From Trichinella spiralis (taxonomy: Eukaryota; Nematoda; Enoplea; Trichinellida; Trichinellidae), in assembly GCA_000181795.3 (NCBI GenBank), contig CM012955.1:12398476-12462475 (forward strand): a stretch of DNA of 64,000 nt. Direction: 5' to 3'. Under the pieces are notes generated by a model. The model saw only the letters and a list, made by a program, of their open reading frames with translations. It was not told where the DNA came from and did no database searches. Made by a program: the position numbers and the translations under genes. Of this stretch, positions 62,510 through 64,000 are shown in pieces. Within the stretch, counting starts at the first letter, position 1, and the number at the start of each line of letters is the position of its first letter.

Positions 62510-62960
62510 AATAATCGTGCCCAATCGATTGATGCCCATAAAGTCCATTTTTGGAGTCTAAGGTTATTCTCGAAAATTGAAAATTTCTCGGGCCATAGAA
62601 TTGGTTGCTTTTGTGAAAATACGCGGAAGTCCTTTATTCAAAATTTGGAGGTTTTTTCCCTTTCTAGACATTTACAGTAATTACCGATAATATGGTGCAA
62701 AGTTCCATTAGAAACTACACAAAAGATGTGGAATAAATGGGCTCGAAATTTGCCTACTGCTTATCTTAATACATAGGGAATTTGCTCAACAGTAACTCTC
62801 TTCCAACCAAAGCAGATACTGCCAGTTTCCGCACATGAAGCATTTTTGGCATCGCATGTCTTCGAATTCTTTTAATTCATTGTTTTTATACGATCAATCA
62901 GATAGAATTTCTGAAATTACTGCTGTTAAATAATCATTAATTATTTCGACTCCATTAAAA
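62510..62960. repeat. diverged tandem duplication, copy 1
   Basis: First of two related blocks offset by about 531 bases. Matching landmarks include GCCATAGAATTGG (62592), AATAAATGGGCTCGAAA (about 62733) and GAATTTCTGAAATTAC (62905). A plus frame (62477-62680) is open in this copy but not in the other, so it is probably not a gene. Confidence 0.75.
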
Positions 62961-63039
62961 TTCTATTTTCGTTTCATATTTTTTCACATATCTCAACAAA
63001 TACGGAATGAGGAGCTGTCCAGATAATTTCATCATACTT

Positions 63040-63490
63040 AGAAGAAAATTCTCTACCGATATAAATCACCTGACTTAATTTTTGAAGAAAAAACTTTTTC
63101 TCAAAAATTGCAAAATTTCATGGGCTATAGAATTGGGTGTTTTGCGAAAATTGGCGAAAAATTCCTTTTCAGAATTTGGAGTTTTTTTTGATTGCTATAG
63201 TTTTATATTGATAAAATAAAATGTTTTCTAGAGTTTTAATCGAAACTACAAAGTAGTTGTGGGATAAATAAGCTCGAAAATTGTCTGCTGCCTATCTAAA
63301 TACATACGGAATTTGCCTAGCAGCAATTCTTATTCAACGGAAGCAAAGACTTCCAATCTCTGTACATGAAACATTTCTGACATCGAATCTTTTACACTTT
63401 TACTAATTTATCACTTTTCTATGATCAATTAAATTGAATTTCTGAAATTACGGCGGTTAATTAATCATTAATTGCTGCGAATCAAAACGT
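63040..63490. repeat. diverged tandem duplication, copy 2
   Basis: Second copy: GCTATAGAATTGG (63124), AATAAGCTCGAAAATTG (about 63267) and GAATTTCTGAAATTAC (63436). The copies differ by many substitutions and small indels, so the duplication is old. No open frame is kept in both. Confidence 0.75.
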
Positions 63491-64000
63491 AAGCGTTGTA
63501 AGTGTTTTGTTTGTTGAAAAGCAAACATTGTATGGAATGCGATCCTCATTGACATGTTTTTCATAGCTTACGCATTTGATTGAAGCCACATGTGTGCCTA
63601 TTTGATTGTACTTTCGCTAAGTAACACCGATGCAATGGCGATTTGCATAATTAGTATAATGTGTAGTCGCCCAGGGTGAAACTTCATTGCAAATGCTATG
63701 AAAATAAATAAATTCACTATTGATGTCAAATTATTGGGCGCATATATGGTATTTGTTCGAATTATTAGAGGAACCCACCAATAAGTAGAGTGAAAATTAT
63801 TCCATTCTTCTCAGAAAGTACGGCGATTTATGAAATAATTTGATAACAAATGTTAGCAATTGTGTGCTGATTAAAGGTATGTAAATTTTTAAGAACCCGC
63901 AATCGATGATTTTTTGAGAAATTTAATAGAGTTTGCCAGTTTTAGCATTTAAAACTAAAAGAAGGAAAAAAGTGGGCATATTGCACGAAAATAGCTGCAC
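63491..64000. other. AT-rich end of window
   Basis: No feature supported. Confidence 0.5.

Noticed and set aside
62477-62680. Plus-strand ORF in the first tandem copy
   Set aside because: Not preserved in the second copy of the duplication.
1-64000. CRISPR arrays, operons, bacterial-type promoters, rRNA and tRNA genes
   Set aside because: None seen; splicing and metazoan families show a nuclear animal genome. Short repeats are simple microsatellites without spacers.

Overview
This is eukaryotic DNA, AT-rich, with spliced protein genes, many short introns (about 50-125 bp) mixed with introns of several kb, and abundant trinucleotide and dinucleotide repeats. The gene set is typical animal: zyxin/LPP LIM protein, KCTD, basonuclin/disco-type zinc finger, dolichol kinase, LRR-Ig receptor. 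Compact introns, AT-rich spacers and divergent but complete metazoan orthologs suggest a nematode, perhaps an early-branching clade I worm (Trichinella/Trichuris-like). That placement is inference; nothing here proves it. No bacterial, viral or CRISPR-like locus was seen, nor any rRNA or tRNA.

Layout. 1-4.3 kb: an intronless four-helix membrane protein (+, 1299-1901). 4.4-12.6 kb: a zyxin/LPP-family gene on the minus strand with three C-terminal LIM domains, plus a second first exon at 6270-6288 that would give a LIM-only protein. Its 5' end is unresolved; candidate exons lie at 13.0 and 17.6 kb. 13-22 kb: mostly repeat-rich spacer. 22.0-22.9 kb: a KCTD8/12/16-type protein (+). 23-30.9 kb: AT-rich spacer with one exon-like island at 27.9 kb. 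30.95-41.5 kb: a complete six-exon basonuclin gene (+), 1296 aa, with a 5.7 kb intron containing GC-richer islands. 44.5-46.7 kb: dolichol kinase (+), ten exons. 47.7-48.5 kb: a two-exon gene for an unknown basic Ser/Pro-rich protein (+). 53.2-60.2 kb: a three-exon LRR-Ig single-pass receptor of kekkon type (+). 60.2-64 kb: spacer with one small minus-strand ORF and a diverged 0.45 kb tandem duplication.

The genes do not form a pathway. They are unrelated animal genes: adhesion/cytoskeleton (zyxin), receptor accessory (KCTD), transcription (basonuclin), N-glycosylation (DOLK) and cell surface recognition (LRR-Ig). Exon models were built by hand from GT-AG sites, reading phase and remembered family motifs, without alignment tools. 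Strong models have every junction in phase and match family motifs. Weak ones are marked low.
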